Part shown: piece after piece, positions 27,102-41,172 of the stretch
Numbering within the stretch: position 1 is the stretch's first letter
How the letters are laid out: each line of letters begins with the position of its first letter
Origin: Pipra filicauda
Taxonomy: Eukaryota; Chordata; Aves; Passeriformes; Pipridae
Direction of reading: 5' to 3'
DNA length: 64,000 nt
NCBI RefSeq assembly: GCF_003945595.2
Contig: NW_024103874.1
Coordinates: 754,001 to 818,000 of the forward strand
The notes under the pieces: model-generated
The model's input: only the letters and a program-made list of their open reading frames with translations
What the model was told of the DNA's origin: nothing
The model's database searches: none
Program-made: the position numbers and the translations under genes

Positions 27102-28667
27102 CTCAGCCTGTTGGTGAATCCCTTTAGAGACCTCTTGACTTTGTGGCTCAGGCAAAATCCTACAACACGGTATGGAAATTATCCAGAGGGGTCACCTAAA
27201 GGTGGCCCACTGTGTTGCTGTGAGAAGGTGCAATTTCCAGCCTGAGTGACACCCCTAGTTTGAAAAAATCATTCGCAGTCCCAGAGATCCTGTTGAGTTG
27301 TGTTCACTGGTGTTTGGAATTCAGGCTGGCCCTCACTACCAACGCCTGAAAAGGCAGAGTTAAATACTTTGGCCCTGTCCCCACAGGGCAGCATTTGCCA
27401 GTCACCCGTAGCTTAAGCACTAATAGATCCTAATAAAGGAGGTGAGGGGAGAGAAAGGCCTGTTTGTGAAGCTGAGTGAGGATCACTGCGGAGGAGGCAC
27501 CTCTGTCTCCAACTGGCTAATTTTTCACTTTGGTGGTTTTTTTCCTTTGGTGATATCTGCAAATCCTGGGAGGCAGCTCTGAAATGTGCTGTGGTTTGAT
27601 CCCATTGTGGGTTTGGAGTAGCAGTTTTGATAGCATTTCCCTAGATTTAGCACGGAGCAAATGCAAGCTGTAATATTTTATTAAGCTATTCCAACTTCTC
27701 CAACCTGCCCTGTGTGTTAGGCTGTTTATAAAATGCTGTGTGTTTAGCAAAAAAATTGGATTAACAGAATGCCACATTCATTTTTTCTCTAACTTTTAGG
27801 TCAAATTTAATCAGCTTACAAGTTAAAGAATGCTTTCTGCCATAGCAGTAAACACAGCTGGGATCGAAAAGTCAGGCTGTTGGGGGGAGAAAAAAGGCTC
27901 CTCCAGTTACATTGTCAGCTAAATTCTTCTTTCAGGCTCTTTAGAACTGTTTGTGATACCTGGATGAAAGAGGCAACTTTTTAACTTCAGAAGGCCGGGT
28001 TGCCCTGAGCCCCAGAACAGCTCATGTGGCTCCTGTCATCCATTGCTCCTTAAAAAAAAAAAAATCCCAGCTCTGCAAGTGCTAAAGGAGAAAATGCATT
28101 TCCTTAGTGAAGCCCAAATATATGAATCAAAAATAGAGAGGAAACAGATTTACTGTGTAAGGTGCTGTGGTTTTTGTCATGGTCCAGTTTTCTAACAATA
28201 TCAAACCTGTCTGCAATATTGCACAAGGTAATATCCCTTACAAAGGCAGGGGAAGGTTGGTTGTTTATCATCAGTTTATCAAATTCCTCGCTCCTGGTGT
28301 TCACAGGCCTCATCTGGACTGGAAGACAACAGGACAGGGAAAAGATGGTGTTGACATTCTCTGAGAAAATGTTTTTGGATTGGTTATAATAGTCCCAATA
28401 TTAGGGGTGAGATTTCTATCACTTCTCTGCACTGAATGTGATAAGGGGCCCTGGAATCACATCTGTGTCAGATACAGGCTGGATATTGGCCTTATCTGTC
28501 ACAAACCTGGGGTGTCACTGAGGAATGTGGCAACTGGGAGCTGGGAGGGAATCAGGCAGTGTTACAGAGCTGAAGAGTAAGGCAGAAGTTTGCTTTTGCT
28601 TTGGGCTGAGGAGAATTCGTGCACTTCTCAAGTGCATCATGCAAGGGAGCTTTCCTACTTATTATTC

Positions 28668-28778
28668 CATAAATATAGAATTGTTAAGGTTGGAAAAGAC
28701 CTCCAAGATCATCAAGTCCAACCTGTGACCAAACAGCACCACATCAACTAAACCAGAGCACTGAGTGCCACATCCAGT
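28668..28778 (-). mobile_element. CR1 LINE fragment, 3' terminus, older subfamily
   Basis: The sequence GGTTGGAAAAGACCTCCAAG, ATCATCAAGTCCAACCTGTG, then AACAGCACCAC and CTGAGTGCCACATCCAG is the reverse complement of a CR1 3' end of the AAAGACCTC subfamily. About 110 bp remain; the inner part is lost. Confidence 0.87.
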
Positions 28779-31504
28779 TGTTAATATTATATCAATGTAT
28801 GTATTGTATAAATATCAGTGCTTGACAAGAGCCATATGAGCTAGTCTGGGACTCAGAAAATCTGGCTTTCTAAAAGTACAAATTTGCCTCTTTTATTCAA
28901 GTATCACAAATACGGAAAGAAAAGACATTTCTGTCAAATCCTGACTAGGAAAATAGAGTGATACAGTGCAGTGTCTTTCATAGATCTTCCTTAATTCTGA
29001 CAATTTCAATGTAAATTTGGTGGAGGGATTTATTTTCCTCTTAAAGTTGGTTGCACTTTGCAAGAAGATACATGATACTAAGATAATATGCTTTTTCCCA
29101 AATATCCCATTGTGCTTTTAGCCATTTGCATTTCTGATAGCTTAATGTAGCCTATTTGCTTCTGAAATGAATGTTTCAGGTGACTTTCATTAAAATCATT
29201 CAATACAACTACAATTTGGTTTTATCTAATTAAATATTCTTTCGATTGTCCCTTGAAAGGATTTACCTCATTACCTCATGGCTCTGATGATCCAACCATA
29301 AGGAATTTTTGTTTTCCTTTAACCTCTGACTTTGATGCAACAAAACAGCTGTGGAGGGCTCCAATTTAGGCATAAGCTGTGCCAGGGTTTATAAAACATC
29401 AGGGAATTTCTTGACCTGCAGAAGAAATGGAAAGACATTTTTGGTTTGAGCACATCTACATCTCCAGTTTGGATCTTGGCTTCTTGGGAGGCAGGGAATG
29501 CACATGGGAAATGCAGGACACTTGTTGGGCTGTTTCTATATTCACGTGGCCAGAAAGCTAAGGAAGCAACGTATTTGAATACAAAATAGTAGGAAATGAA
29601 AAGGCAGTGCCAGAAGGTGTGAAGTAAACAGCCTTGGCACATTCTCACCACCCAGCAAATATGAGGTCTCGCTTCTCCACCTTCAGTTCTAAGAAATTAT
29701 GAAGTTGCTTAAAAATTCAGCTCCCCCTTTGCCACCACGAGGAGCCAGCCTGTGAATAACCAGCTCTGCACTTCTCTGTAGTTACTCTTTTGGCAGAGTT
29801 GCTCCTTCACTAAAAAATGAAGGTCCACTTCATCCCATGGGCTGCCAATAACCCAAGCAGGGAGACAGTTCCTTTTGGGAAGCTTATCCAAAAGAACCAA
29901 ACACAACGTTATTTACAGTCTCAGGAATTGCCTCTGAAGGACTCTGTACTGAGCAAAGACCAAGAGCAGATCAAACCCCACCTCCTTTAAAAATGAGGCT
30001 GGTTTTCAGGCTGAGCAGCAGCGTGGAAATGAGACTGGAGCAGAATTCCTCCTGTTCATGCTTATGTTCAGTCTGGGAACAGCAGGAACTTTCACCTTCT
30101 CTGGCAGTTGGCTGCTGCACAGTTGGATTTCATCCATGAGTTTGTCAGGTTTGTGGGAAATGTGCTTGGAATCACACTCCCCCTTTTTGGTGCAGGGAAC
30201 TAAAGGACCTCTCTGGCTCATGCTCATTCTCTGTAATGTCCAAAGCCACACAGAACTGGTGGTTCTGAAATTATGCTGGTCTAGAGCATTCCCTGATGCC
30301 CCTCAGTGCCAGACCTTCAGCTCCTAAATCATTCCAAAGGACTTCCCATGACTTACAAGAGCCTTCCCCATCTATTCACCATCCTCTCCCTCCAATGCCA
30401 ACACTTTTATTGCTGGTTTTGCCATTTTATTATTGAAAGTTCCCTCAAAAACTTAAATTTTCATTTCTTTAGTCAGAATCTCACCTAGGCTATGTTACAG
30501 TATATGTTACAGTGCAAAGCAAAATTTTATGCTAGAGTTATTTCAAACCCTCATAAATGCTTTTATGGTTTTTTATAAAAACATAGCTTAACTAGAAGAA
30601 AACAAACAGGTACATAAAGCATTACTGTATTAATTACTACTGAAATACTGCAGGTAGCATGGTGAACACAAGTCTTGTGGAATAGGTTCAGCAAAATTTG
30701 TGAGTTTCTGTATTTTTCCCAACTTCTGTTACTGGTCTAAATGAATCAAACCCAGAGTATAATTTTCTGATCAAAATATTTTTTTCTACAATTGTTTGTA
30801 AAGTAGTAAATTGTACAGTGTGTTCTGAATATTAGAAAGCACTTCCACTCTTGGTCAGAAGCCAGTAATAAAAAAAAATATAATAAGCTAATTTCAATTC
30901 CAAATGAACTCATTCCTATGCTGGCTGCTGAAAATGCATGAGCCAGGCATTGTACCGGCAGAAGCAACTTGGATTCCACCTTCTTCTGCCTGTCTGCCCA
31001 CAGAAAACTTCCACACTGAAATATTTCAAAACAAACAGGTTTTAGAATAAAATTAACACCTGTTTCAGTGTTGGCCTGTGGCATTTTCTGGCCCGTTGTC
31101 TGAACTCTTAATCCATCCAGAGGGCTGCAAAAAAGGTGCTAGGAAAATAATGTTCCATACCACAAAATGCCCCTCTCCTCTTCTTATAAAATTACCAAAA
31201 TTAGACTAAAAATACTGATGCTGCTTCTGCTTCTATATTCCCAAACTGTTTTGATGAATTTTTTTTCTATCTGTATTTAGTGCTGCAACTTTGACTTTAA
31301 ATGGCTTGAATTCTTATAAGAGGGATTTTATCTGATCTTTTTTAGTTTTAGGAGTCTTGTGGAAATTAAAACACAAATCTACTAAAATATACGGCAACAG
31401 AATCTATTAAATGTCAGTAAGGTCGTTCTCTATGGGAGCAAAAGTAACTGGGGCTTGTTGAATTGGGATGTAATTACAACCAATAATCAAATAGAAAATA
31501 TTCC

Positions 31505-31590
31505 TGGGGAAGGTGTCCCTACCCAAGGCAGGAGGTTGGAATGAGATGATCTTTAAAGTCCCTTCTAATCCAAACCATTTTATGATTTTT
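31505..31590 (+). mobile_element. CR1 LINE fragment, extreme 3' end
   Basis: The sequence GGGGAAGGTGTCCCTACCCA, GGTTGGAATGAGATGATC, TTTAAAGTCCCTTCTAATCC and TTTTATGATTTTT is a short, somewhat mutated CR1 terminus of about 85 bp. Confidence 0.9.
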
Positions 31591-31600
31591 CTAAGCTAAA

Positions 31601-31640
31601 ATCTCTATTCCAGATGTCTCATCTCTAGTCCAGATGTCTC
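31601..31640. repeat. 20-bp tandem duplication
   Basis: ATCTCTATTCCAGATGTCTC is followed directly by ATCTCTAGTCCAGATGTCTC, with one mismatch. It sits just after the CR1 fragment ending at 31590. Confidence 0.9.
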
Positions 31641-34180
31641 CTTCTACTCCCTTCACTCTCAATATTCTCCACTGCCCCCACCTATCTGCCCTTCCCACTT
31701 AATTCTGGATGCTTTTAAATAGATCCTAAATAGTTAACTTTCCCACAGCGTTTGAAAACCCAGGTCACTATTCCCAACAGCCTCAGGTCTTTCATGCTAA
31801 AAGTGGAATAAAACTGAGGATTATTTGCAAAGCCAGTAATTGGAAATCTGATTTGGTGTCAGCAGCCTCAGTTTACTCGGCTCAAGAAGAGGAAAACATT
31901 GACCTTTCTACCTGTCACCACGAAGTGAGTCACTGCTGACAAATGTTTGAGGCTGATGTGCACCACTTGCAAGATAAATCAGTGTTGCAAATCACCCTGC
32001 TTTATTTTTGTCTGAGTACTCCGGATGGGCCCGGGGAAGTGCCTCAGGCTCCTCCTGTCTCATCCAATTATTCACCAGCACCAGGCACGTTGTCTCAAAA
32101 TAATTTACTGAGCATTCCTTGCTCTTGAGGTGAACTGAGATCTCGTGGCCACGAGCTGTGCCTTCTCCCAGGAACAGGGGCTGAAGGTGCCAATGGGGCA
32201 CTGGGGAATCTGCTGAGGGACAGCAGGAAAACCCTCCCTGGTGGGTGGTGGAGTGGGCACAGGTTCCATCCATGTCGTCCCTGTAGCTCAGGAGTTCCCA
32301 CTCAACCTTCCCAGGAGTGGAAGAGGCAGAGGGTGAGGAAGCTGAAGGATGTGCTGGCTGTCTGTGGTTGCTGTTGTCCCTCACTGGAGAACAGGGACCC
32401 TTTTTAAGAAGGGACAATCAAATTGTCTGGCTGCTTCTGCCAGAATATAGCTGGGTGAAAATTTGGGCAAAACCAGCAGAGAGAACAATTCCCATTGGCA
32501 GCACATGCCTGGGGCAGTCCAAAACATCCAGAGGATGATGAAGTCACACTCTGCACCATCTGATCCAAGCAGAGCATCCTGATATGTTTGGAGCAAGAGC
32601 CTGGCTCTGAATATATGAACTTAAAACATGTCAATGTTCCAGTGAACTCGCTTCCCCTCTCCCCAGATCTCTGGTGGAAGTGTGGCTGGACAATGTGCTG
32701 AGGCTTAAAAATTCTTATTCTAGTTAAGGTGAAAGATTCTTTGCCTAATTTCTTTGAATCCAGCTTAATTGCAAAGTATTTGGTGTGATATTAAGTTTGG
32801 CTTGAAACTGGTGGTATGGTAATGGTTTTAATTTTATCTCCCAGCTTGAAGACTGCCTTGTAAACATTAGCTGACAGGCATATCTTTCATCTCACTGACA
32901 GTAAACTTATTTGTCAAAAATCCCAATTAATATTCAGAGAGGGAGAAGAAAAGTAATGCAATTCAAATTAGGATAAAGCAGTTGAGTTAGGATTTGGAAG
33001 TTCTCCCTCTGAATATCTTAGCTGGCTCTTTAAGGTTTTATTCTGCACGTGTGATGTCCAGCTGCAGTGAAATGGTGCCTGTTTGACTAGAGGCCTTGAC
33101 TTTGTGCCTCTAGAAAGAAGTGGCCAGTTCAGGGGGTTTATTTTCAGTGTCCTTTTTCATGCCTCTGCCTTGCCACTCAGTGGCTCTGTCTTGGGCCATG
33201 AGGCTCCTTGTTTCCTGGTGGGTGTCATTCACTGCTGAATTCATAATTTCTGCATTTCCCTCCATGGAAATATTGTTTATTTCCACACATTCTATGAGCT
33301 GAAGATATTTGATAGTCTCTTATTTACATTTCAGAAGACACAAAGTCAAACACAGCACTGTCTACACGCTTTAAAGAGGGTTTTCAGTGTTTCAAGTTGC
33401 TTCTTTGCTAAATCGTTTGTGGTTTAAATTCAGAAATTGCAGTGGGCCAAGTGCTGTTCCTACAATAAATTTTCTGGTCTTGTAAAGCAACTGAGAGCAG
33501 AGTTTGATCTGATTTCCCTGTTCTTAATCACCATAATGGTAAACAAACCCTAATGTTGTGAATGCATTAAATGAAAAACAGCATTGCAAAGTAAAGTGGA
33601 GGGTGGATGCATTTGCTCATTATATACTGAATAGCCCAAGCAGTTAATGCCTTTGCTGGCTAATTGCTTTGCTTTCTATTTTAGACCAGGAGAAGTCATA
33701 TTTGAATACAAATTGGGGTGCCATGTTCATCATGTATCTTTTTTTTTTTTTTATGACTAATTAACTTCCTTTTGCATTTAAACCACAAAAGCCAATTGAA
33801 TTTCAGGCTCACGAGCGCTGGGGACCACATTTAAAATTCCAGCAAGGGATCCCAGGTGATCTGAAATGCATTATTGGCTGTTACACCATCATTTCAGATC
33901 ACTAGAAGAGCGAAGTGGTGCTGCAAAGATTATTTGTTGTGCAGTCACTTCGAGAGCTCTCTGCTGTTTGCAGAGCAAACTGATGAAATACGGACATGTT
34001 TATGAAATATTGTTCATCGGAGATCATTTCAAGCACTCCAGTTAAATGTTTCTGTTTGCTACAGTAATTGTTCTTTTACAATAACAGTGGGGGTTGTAAA
34101 AGAATACTTTTGTCATTGAGGATTGATTTTAAAATTGGAGGGTTTTTCTTTTCTTTTTTTTCCTCTGTAAATCTCAAAAT

Positions 34181-34755
34181 CACAGAATCATTTATGTTGG
34201 AAAAGCCCTCCCAGCCCGTGGAGTCCAACCTGTACCTGATCCCTACCTTGTCCCCCAGCCCAGAGCACTGAGTGCCACGGCCAGTCCTTCCTTGGACACC
34301 TCCAGGGATGAGGACTCCAAACCTCCCTGGGCAGCCCCTTCTAATGCCTGACCACCCTCTCCATGGAGAAATTCTTCCTGATGTCCAACCTGACCCTCCC
34401 CTGGGACAACTTGAGGCCATTGCCTCTCGTCCTGTCCCTTGTTCCCTGCACCTGGCTCCCCCCTCCTGTCAGGGAGTTGCAGAGCCAGAAGGTCCCCCCT
34501 GAGCCTCCTTTTCTCCAGGCTGAGCCCCCCCAGCTCCCTCAGCTGCTCCTGGTGCTCCAGACCCTTCCCAGCTCCATTCCCTTCTCTGGACACACTCCAG
34601 CCCCTCGATGCCTTTCCTGCCTTGAGGGGCCCAAAACTTGACACAGCACTGGAGGTGTGACCCCACCAGTGCCCAGCACAGAGGGACAATCCCTGCTGTG
34701 GTCCTGCTGGACACACTATTCTTGATGCAAATCCTTTTTAGGCTCATGGCATCCT
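34181..34755 (-). mobile_element. CR1 LINE fragment, 3' end, GC-rich subfamily
   Basis: This is the longest CR1 piece here (about 575 bp) in reverse orientation. It runs from CACAGAATCATTTATGTTGG through AGAGCACTGAGTGCCACG, ACACCTCCAGGGATGAGG and TTTTCTCCAGGCTGAGCC to GGTCCTGCTGGACACACTATT. The subfamily differs from the 13620 and 49245 copies. Open frames of up to 157 codons on either strand are by-products of its GC-rich composition. Confidence 0.9.
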
Positions 34756-35542
34756 GGCTTGTCCAGGAAGTTAAGTTAATCTACTGCAGATGGTTCAGCC
34801 TGAGGGAAACCATGTATTTTTAACAAATTGTAATTGCAACACACATTTCCATGACAGAGAACTCTTGCACAGTTCATTGCCTCAACACACTTTCTTATTT
34901 AATATTTTGATAACTATCTTTTGCAGCTCTAAGTGATAACACTGAAAACCCTTCCAAACAGGGGAGCAGCAAATGTTCCCTCACATGTGATGCCTGACCT
35001 GGTCACTAGTGAGTTCTATTGACTGAATGGAGAGTTTTGGCACGAGGAGGATCTTGTTCTTATCTGGGCTGTGTGTTTGCATATTTTTAAAACCCAGAAC
35101 ACAGCCCAGTGAGGTGTGTTCTGAGCTGCCAGTTTTACTTTTTCTCTCTCTCCTTGGGAAATGGGGAGTATGGGGGGAAAAAGCAACTTCTTTTGTTCTG
35201 TTTAGTTCAGCACTAGCTGAATTCTAACACAATTCATGCCAGGTATTTCCAGAGAACCTGCATCTGCCAGCCTGCCTTGGTGTGCAGATGTTAATGTGAC
35301 TTCATGCCAACTTCCTGAGATATTTTCTTTCTCGAACTGGGTTACTAAGACAACAGCTCCACTCGATTCTTTGAAGCAAATTCATTATTTGAATGAACAT
35401 AACAAGTCCTTCTGCCACTCCTTGCATTTCTGCAGTCATTTTTAGCTCTCACATTGCCTCAGGGTGGTTGCAGGGTGCTGACTTGTTAATTATACAGTCT
35501 CTCTATTCTCTGAAACTCTTCAGGATGTGATGGCAGATGCTG

Positions 35543-35573
35543 CTGTACCAGTTCTCCTTAGGAACTGGTACAG
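35543..35573. repeat. Perfect 12-bp inverted repeat with a 7-nt loop
   Basis: CTGTACCAGTTC (35543-35554) and GAACTGGTACAG (35562-35573) are exact reverse complements around the loop TCCTTAG. The stem is too short for a canonical microRNA precursor. Confidence 0.9.
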
Positions 35574-37389
35574 GATGCTGGTGTGACAACCACATGATGA
35601 TCATCTTTGGCCCATCAGGCAAGTGCTGGGTTTCTGGTCCGTATTCATGAACATATCCATCAAAGGAAGGTGGCAGTGGATTGTGGTTTCACACCATTGT
35701 GATTCAGTTCCAGTTCCCTGCAGCACCATCCTTGTAACGTGCCCTGGACTGAGAATCGGTGGGATGAGAAGGAATAGATTTCACTTGAGAAAAATTTCTT
35801 TTAAGTGCCCTAAAAAATATACATTAGTGGTCCTTAAGGAATGTAGCTCAGACACAGCATTACAGAAATGGAGCTTTACTACAGTGTTGTCAGTGGGATG
35901 GATCAGAGGGCTGGCATGGAGAGATTTAAAATTAGTCCTTCCAACATTTTTAAGGTTGAGCAGGGAAATAATTCTATTGTCTTTATTCCTTGATTTGAAG
36001 TACTTTTTTTTTTTTTAAGTACTGCAGAAAAAATATTCCTGGGGATTTGGCTATTGCTATAAATTTTGCATTGAGAGTGCTCTGGTATAATGAAGATGGT
36101 TGGAAAACCTGAAAACAGGGAGAGAGGTTAGATGAAGAAAACATCCTAATTGCATAAGTCATTACTCCAGGGTAAAATGTAATGAGTATTTTTTAAAACA
36201 TGAGCTGTCTGCACTGTAACATCTGTTTAACATCCTGCCATTGTGCCACACCAATAATTTGTTAATTTTAATGAAATCCCCCTCCCCTTCATGTCACCCA
36301 TCTTCATGGTCCCCACGTGGGAACAAGTGACACTTGTGACCATGCAGATTTCAAATTAAAGGGCTGCTCTGGTGTGACTCAAAGAAATGGTGGGTACCTT
36401 GTGGCATTAATCACTTTGTGACAGCCCATAATTGTGCCGTATTAAAATACCTGTGGAAAATCCAGCTTTTGGGGCTAAATCATCCCATTGCACATCACCC
36501 ACCCTCACTGATGTCCATGTTTTCAGTATAAAGTGCGGACTGACAGTGGTGCAGAAGAGCAGATGCTCCATGAGGCACCTTCCTGGTTCTGCATCACCTC
36601 CAACTGTGGTGTTGGGAAGGTCTTTGCAGGCACAGGTGAAAAACTGGAGCAAAACTAAGGAAACATTTTTATTCAGTAATGGCCTCATTTGAAAGAGTGA
36701 TTGTAAGAGAGGGCTGGTGTGAGAGGCCAGATTTATCCATTTGATGCATATGTGTGTTTACTTCCATTTACATAGGAAAAATTGTCTGCCACGCTCAGCT
36801 TTTACTTCCCCATGGGGGAAATGCAAATATCCTTTTAGCTAAATAAAATATGGCCCTCTTTGTGATTGCTCCACATCTTTTCCTCTTGATCCCTCATTCA
36901 TAACCTGCTCTTCAGTACTAGGGATGTTGATCACTGGAATCTTGATAATTCCCCCTGGGGAATGGGGCTTTTCCTGACTTCCAGCATTATCAGCCAGGAG
37001 GCAAATGGAGCTCTTTGTCTTATAGTTTTCTCCTTTATTCAATGAATTACAGGTTTGATGCAAATCCCATTAAACTCCCAGGGTGTACTGGATCATTTTC
37101 CTATTGCAGCTGCTCTGCTTTTCCTTCTGCTGGCTGTTAGGGAGAGGTGAGAGCCTCCACCAGCTGTTGTCTGGACTGGGTGTCATGATCCCAATGCTCC
37201 TTATCTGCTCACCAACGTCATTTGCAGAGCTGAAATAATGCCAAAAGAGTAAAACTGTGCTTAAAAAAAAAAAGTGATTTAACATTTTGCCTGCCTTTCA
37301 GAACGTGTAAATTGAAAAGAAAAAAAAAAAGCCCCAAATTAAAAAAATCAAACCCCCAACCCCCCCCAGCTATTTACCTACATGGCAGA

Positions 37390-37428
37390 GGAATTATAGG
37401 GCTTAATGCAATTATGGGGCTTAAGCAA
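37390..37428. repeat. Imperfect 19-bp tandem duplication
   Basis: AATTATAGGGCTTAATGC is followed directly by AATTATGGGGCTTAAGC. It is a short, diverged two-copy repeat. Confidence 0.7.
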
Positions 37429-38034
37429 ATGGTGGTTTTAACTGTCTTGTGCTCCTTATTTTGGCAACGATTCAGGCAACACGTTTCTTGTAATCAAACA
37501 TGCTCTGAAGCATAAAACAGGCTCGTCTCCCTGGTGAGATGTTGCCACCAGGCCCTCTCAGGGTGCTGGAGGAAGGGAGTGCACGTTCTGTTCCCCCTGT
37601 GCAAGCTCTGGGGCACCGAGAAGCCTGTTTGCTCTGTGGGTTTGTGGTGGCAGATCCCAAATGTTGCCCCTTTCTGGCTCTTGCTCTTAGATGATGTGCT
37701 GTGCTGAGACCAGAAGTGCCTTCTGCAGACCACAAAAGGGGCAGCACCGCTTTTGTTGGAGTTTGTGCCGGTTTTAACATGTCGAGGTCAGGACAAGAGC
37801 CAAGATTCCACAGCTTTAATGATAAAAAATGCCATAAGGTGACTGTTTAAAGGAAAGGCAGTGGGTTTTATCTATCAAGAAAGGACATGGAGCCACAGAC
37901 AGCTCAGCTCCTGCAAGTCCTGTTGTCTCTGGAACCCTGGAGATGGTGATGGGCCTTCTCCCAGCTCTTCCCAACACCTGACAGGTGCGACGATGACAAG
38001 AGTTACAGGGAAGGAATGTGAAGCACAAATAGGA

Positions 38035-38051
38035 TTTTTTTTTTTTTTTTT
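38035..38051 (+). repeat. Poly(T) tract, 17 bp
   Basis: Seventeen T lie between AGGA and GACTTGATTG. Similar runs of 14-15 T occur at 14656-14670, 33739-33752, 47888-47902 and 48955-48969. None is attached to an identifiable retroposon. Confidence 0.95.
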
Positions 38052-40667
38052 GACTTGATTGTTTGGCTTTTTTGTAATTCTTATTTTTACCAAAAGCCAC
38101 GAACACTGAACAGATCCATAATGCCAGGGGACATCAAACCGGATGGTTCCTTTGAAGCTCCAGTGGCTTCATCTTCCAAAATACTGCTTTTATCTCAGCT
38201 CTTTTTTAAAAAAGTAATTTCTGACTGATTCTAAAATGCTTGTCATTGGAAGACTTAGGAGTTGGAAGCAGTAGTGTAATATTTGCTCTTATCTGTCATA
38301 TATATTTTCACTTGCTTTGAGTTAATTTGTCACATATTTGTAATTACCATTAACCATCTGAAATCTTCTCTAAAAGAAGTGCACTGCCAATGTGGCCATT
38401 TGCAGTTATTCCATTTCATTTAAGCAGATCTTTTCAATAAACCTGAAACCCTCTTTTGATCTTATTCATTGTTTCAAGACCTGCCTTTGAGCTTCATCAC
38501 ACTGGATTTTGGGCACTAGTTCATTAGTTTTGAGCAACCTTTTTGGCCAAATATCCTCAGAAATATTGCAAAGTTCACACGGGCTGATTTAATGTATATG
38601 GTTTTTGTATTTGTTAAATGTAAAAAAATCCCTCTTGTTTCTGATAAACTTTCTCAGAGACAATTTTTTTGTTTAATGTTGATTTATTTTTTTTAATGTA
38701 AATGCAGTTTGAATGCAACTCTATGGTTTGTGCTTTCTTCAAAACTGGACTGTGCTTTACAGTGGCTCAGTTATTAAAGGCTAAAGTGCACACAGGCATT
38801 TAAAAAAGTGCCTTTCAGTTTTGAAGTGCAATTGTTTATGTTCTGTAATGTTTGGGGAATCTTCCACTGGAAGATAAGGGAACATCAAAGCCTTAATAGT
38901 TTATTTTACAAGGATATTTTGGAGTCTTTCTAATCTTCTTGCATGATTGCTTATCTTCCCCCCTGCAACTTGTTGAATGAAAGGATAATCTTCCTTTTGG
39001 ATTAGTTTAGGAATTTTAGACCAGAAAGTCCACATTTTATTGTTGCTTGTGGTGTTTCTGCTGAAGTTCACTGAGGTTACTAAGTACAGCCTGGATCAGT
39101 TTTTCATCCTGCTTAGCTGGCAGCATTAACTCCAAGGACTTAAAGTCAGTAAGTGAAGTCAATAAATAAATATAATAAATAAGTTTTCTGCCTTTCTTCC
39201 AGAAATGAAGGTACAAGCAAAAAATTGCCCAGGGATGACAGTGACTCAGTTACAAAATGTTTTCTGGGATTCTTGAGGTTGTCTGGGCTGAGATGTCCAT
39301 TAAGAAATGTGCAGAACTAAATCAGAACTCCAGTCACACAGATTCCGACTCTGGGAACTAAAAGATGGTTCAAATCAAACCATTATTCAGGATCATGTTA
39401 ATACCATGAAATGAAAATTTACAAAATTAAAAAAAAAATTAGTAGTGATATTAAACAGGGGGCTGGGGCTTTAAAAAGCTTAAAATTTTCACATTTGTAA
39501 TGTAGTTTTGAGAGGTGGCACCATCACCTGAGCATATCTAAAGTGGACTTAAAGATTCCACTAGATATATATTTTATTTTATCCTGTCACTGGATTCAAG
39601 GATCTGTTAACAATGCAGTGTAGTCAAGTTCCTTAATTTAAGTTGGATACATGCAGGAAGAAAAGCTTCTGGAGAAAAGCTCCTGAAGAACTTTTTTAAT
39701 CAAAATCACCAGTTGCTTACATTTTTAAAGGCACAGATCTCACAACTGGACCTTTAAAAGTAGTAGTTGTGTGTTTTGCTCATGAAACTATCCAATTGTG
39801 AATCATATTTATAAACAGAGTTAGATTTGCGACTATACACTTTGTTTATTGGCAAACATTCCTTCTCCAGTTGGAAACAAAGAAGAAAATGTGATGAGTT
39901 GCTTCCAGGTGACACTAAATATTACAGAGGAATGCTTTTTAGCAAATCTCCCTGAAGTCAGTGCAATAGAAAGTGCTGATTTTCATAAGAGGAAATCACA
40001 TTTGGTTCAAGCTGAATGTTGAGGAAATGAACTGTCACAAAGTGTAAGGGCTGAGCAGACTGAGAAGGGGTGACAGCAATGCCTGCTTCAGACCCAAACG
40101 CTGCTGAACTGCCATGGTAACACTCATCCATTATTTATTTCCAGGACTAAATATAAGCATTCCTTTTGCTATCCCGAACTGAACCGCAGCTGGGAATTAG
40201 AGTTTTCTTTCAATAATCAATCTCAGTGATCCATTAATCTCACAGGTAGGTTTTCCAATTAACTAAAGAGCTCTGTTTGATCTGTTCAGCCCGGCTGTGC
40301 CCCGGGGACACAAACTGCCCCCAGGAGACACAAACAGGTCCGTGTGTTCTATATGAGATAAATTGTCTGTATTTTCATCGAGTGACAAATGTACTTACTG
40401 GCCTCATGTGTAGGTGCAGGATGTTCAGAAAAGAGGGGACAAGCTGCCAGAAAGAATGTATTAGTTGGTGGCATCTATCCAGATTAAGGGATTGCTTGAC
40501 AAGGAAGCTGTCAGAAAACCTCCTGGTGGCCAAATGAGTTGCCCTGACAGCCTGGGTGTCATTATTGCTGCCCCCTCCTTCTGTGTGGATGTTTTAGATC
40601 CTATGTGAACTCCTGCAGTAAAAGATTAATTGTGGACAAGTACTTGACATGTGAGACCCCTCCTGCA

Positions 40668-41172
40668 GAGCTGCCTCCAGCTCTGGGGATCCAGCACAGG
40701 AAGCACATGGAGCTGTTGGAGCGAGTGCAGAGGAGGTACCAGGATGACCAGAGGGGTGGAGCAGGCTCTGCTGGGAGGAAAGGCTGGAGAGTTGGGATTG
40801 TTCAGCCTGGAGAGGAGAAGATTCGGGGTGACCTAATTGTGGCCTTCTGGGACCTCAAGGTGCCACAGGAAAGATGGAGAGAGACTATTTCCAAAGGCCT
40901 GGAGTGACAGGACAAGGGGGAGTGGCTTCAAACTGAGAGAGGGGAGGTTTAGACTGGATATTAGGAAGAAATTGTTCCCTATGAGGAGGAGAGGCTCTGG
41001 CACAGGTTTCCCAGAGAAGCTGTGGCTGCCCCATCCTTGGAAGTGTCCAAGGCCAGGTTGGATGGGGCTTGGAGCAACCTGGGCTAGTGGAAGGTGTCCC
41101 TGCCCATGGCAGGGGATTGGAATGAGATGATCTTTAAGGTCCCTTCCAACCCCAGCCTCTATGATTCTGTGA
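40668..41172 (+). mobile_element. CR1 LINE fragment, 3' end
   Basis: This forward copy of about 505 bp runs from TCTGGGGATCCAGCACAGG and GAGCTGTTGGAGCGAGTGC through GTTCAGCCTGGAGAGGAG to GGTCCCTTCCAACCCCAGCC and CTATGATTCTGTGA. It is one of the best-preserved copies, yet no reverse-transcriptase domain remains. Confidence 0.94.

Larger units (their letters stand above)
23221..40667. other. Non-coding flank with scattered CR1 fragments
   Basis: No gene is seen. Besides five CR1 fragments (24477, 27001, 28668, 31505, 34181), two hairpin-forming inverted repeats and short duplications, it is AT-rich sequence with chance frames only. Any enhancers for DOK5 would have to be found by cross-species conservation. 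Confidence 0.7.

Noticed and set aside
34243..34716. 157-codon minus-strand open frame
   Set aside because: It lies inside a GC-rich CR1 3' fragment and carries no reverse-transcriptase motif.
35543..35573. microRNA precursor
   Set aside because: The 12-bp stem is far shorter than a pre-miRNA, and the flanks do not extend the pairing.
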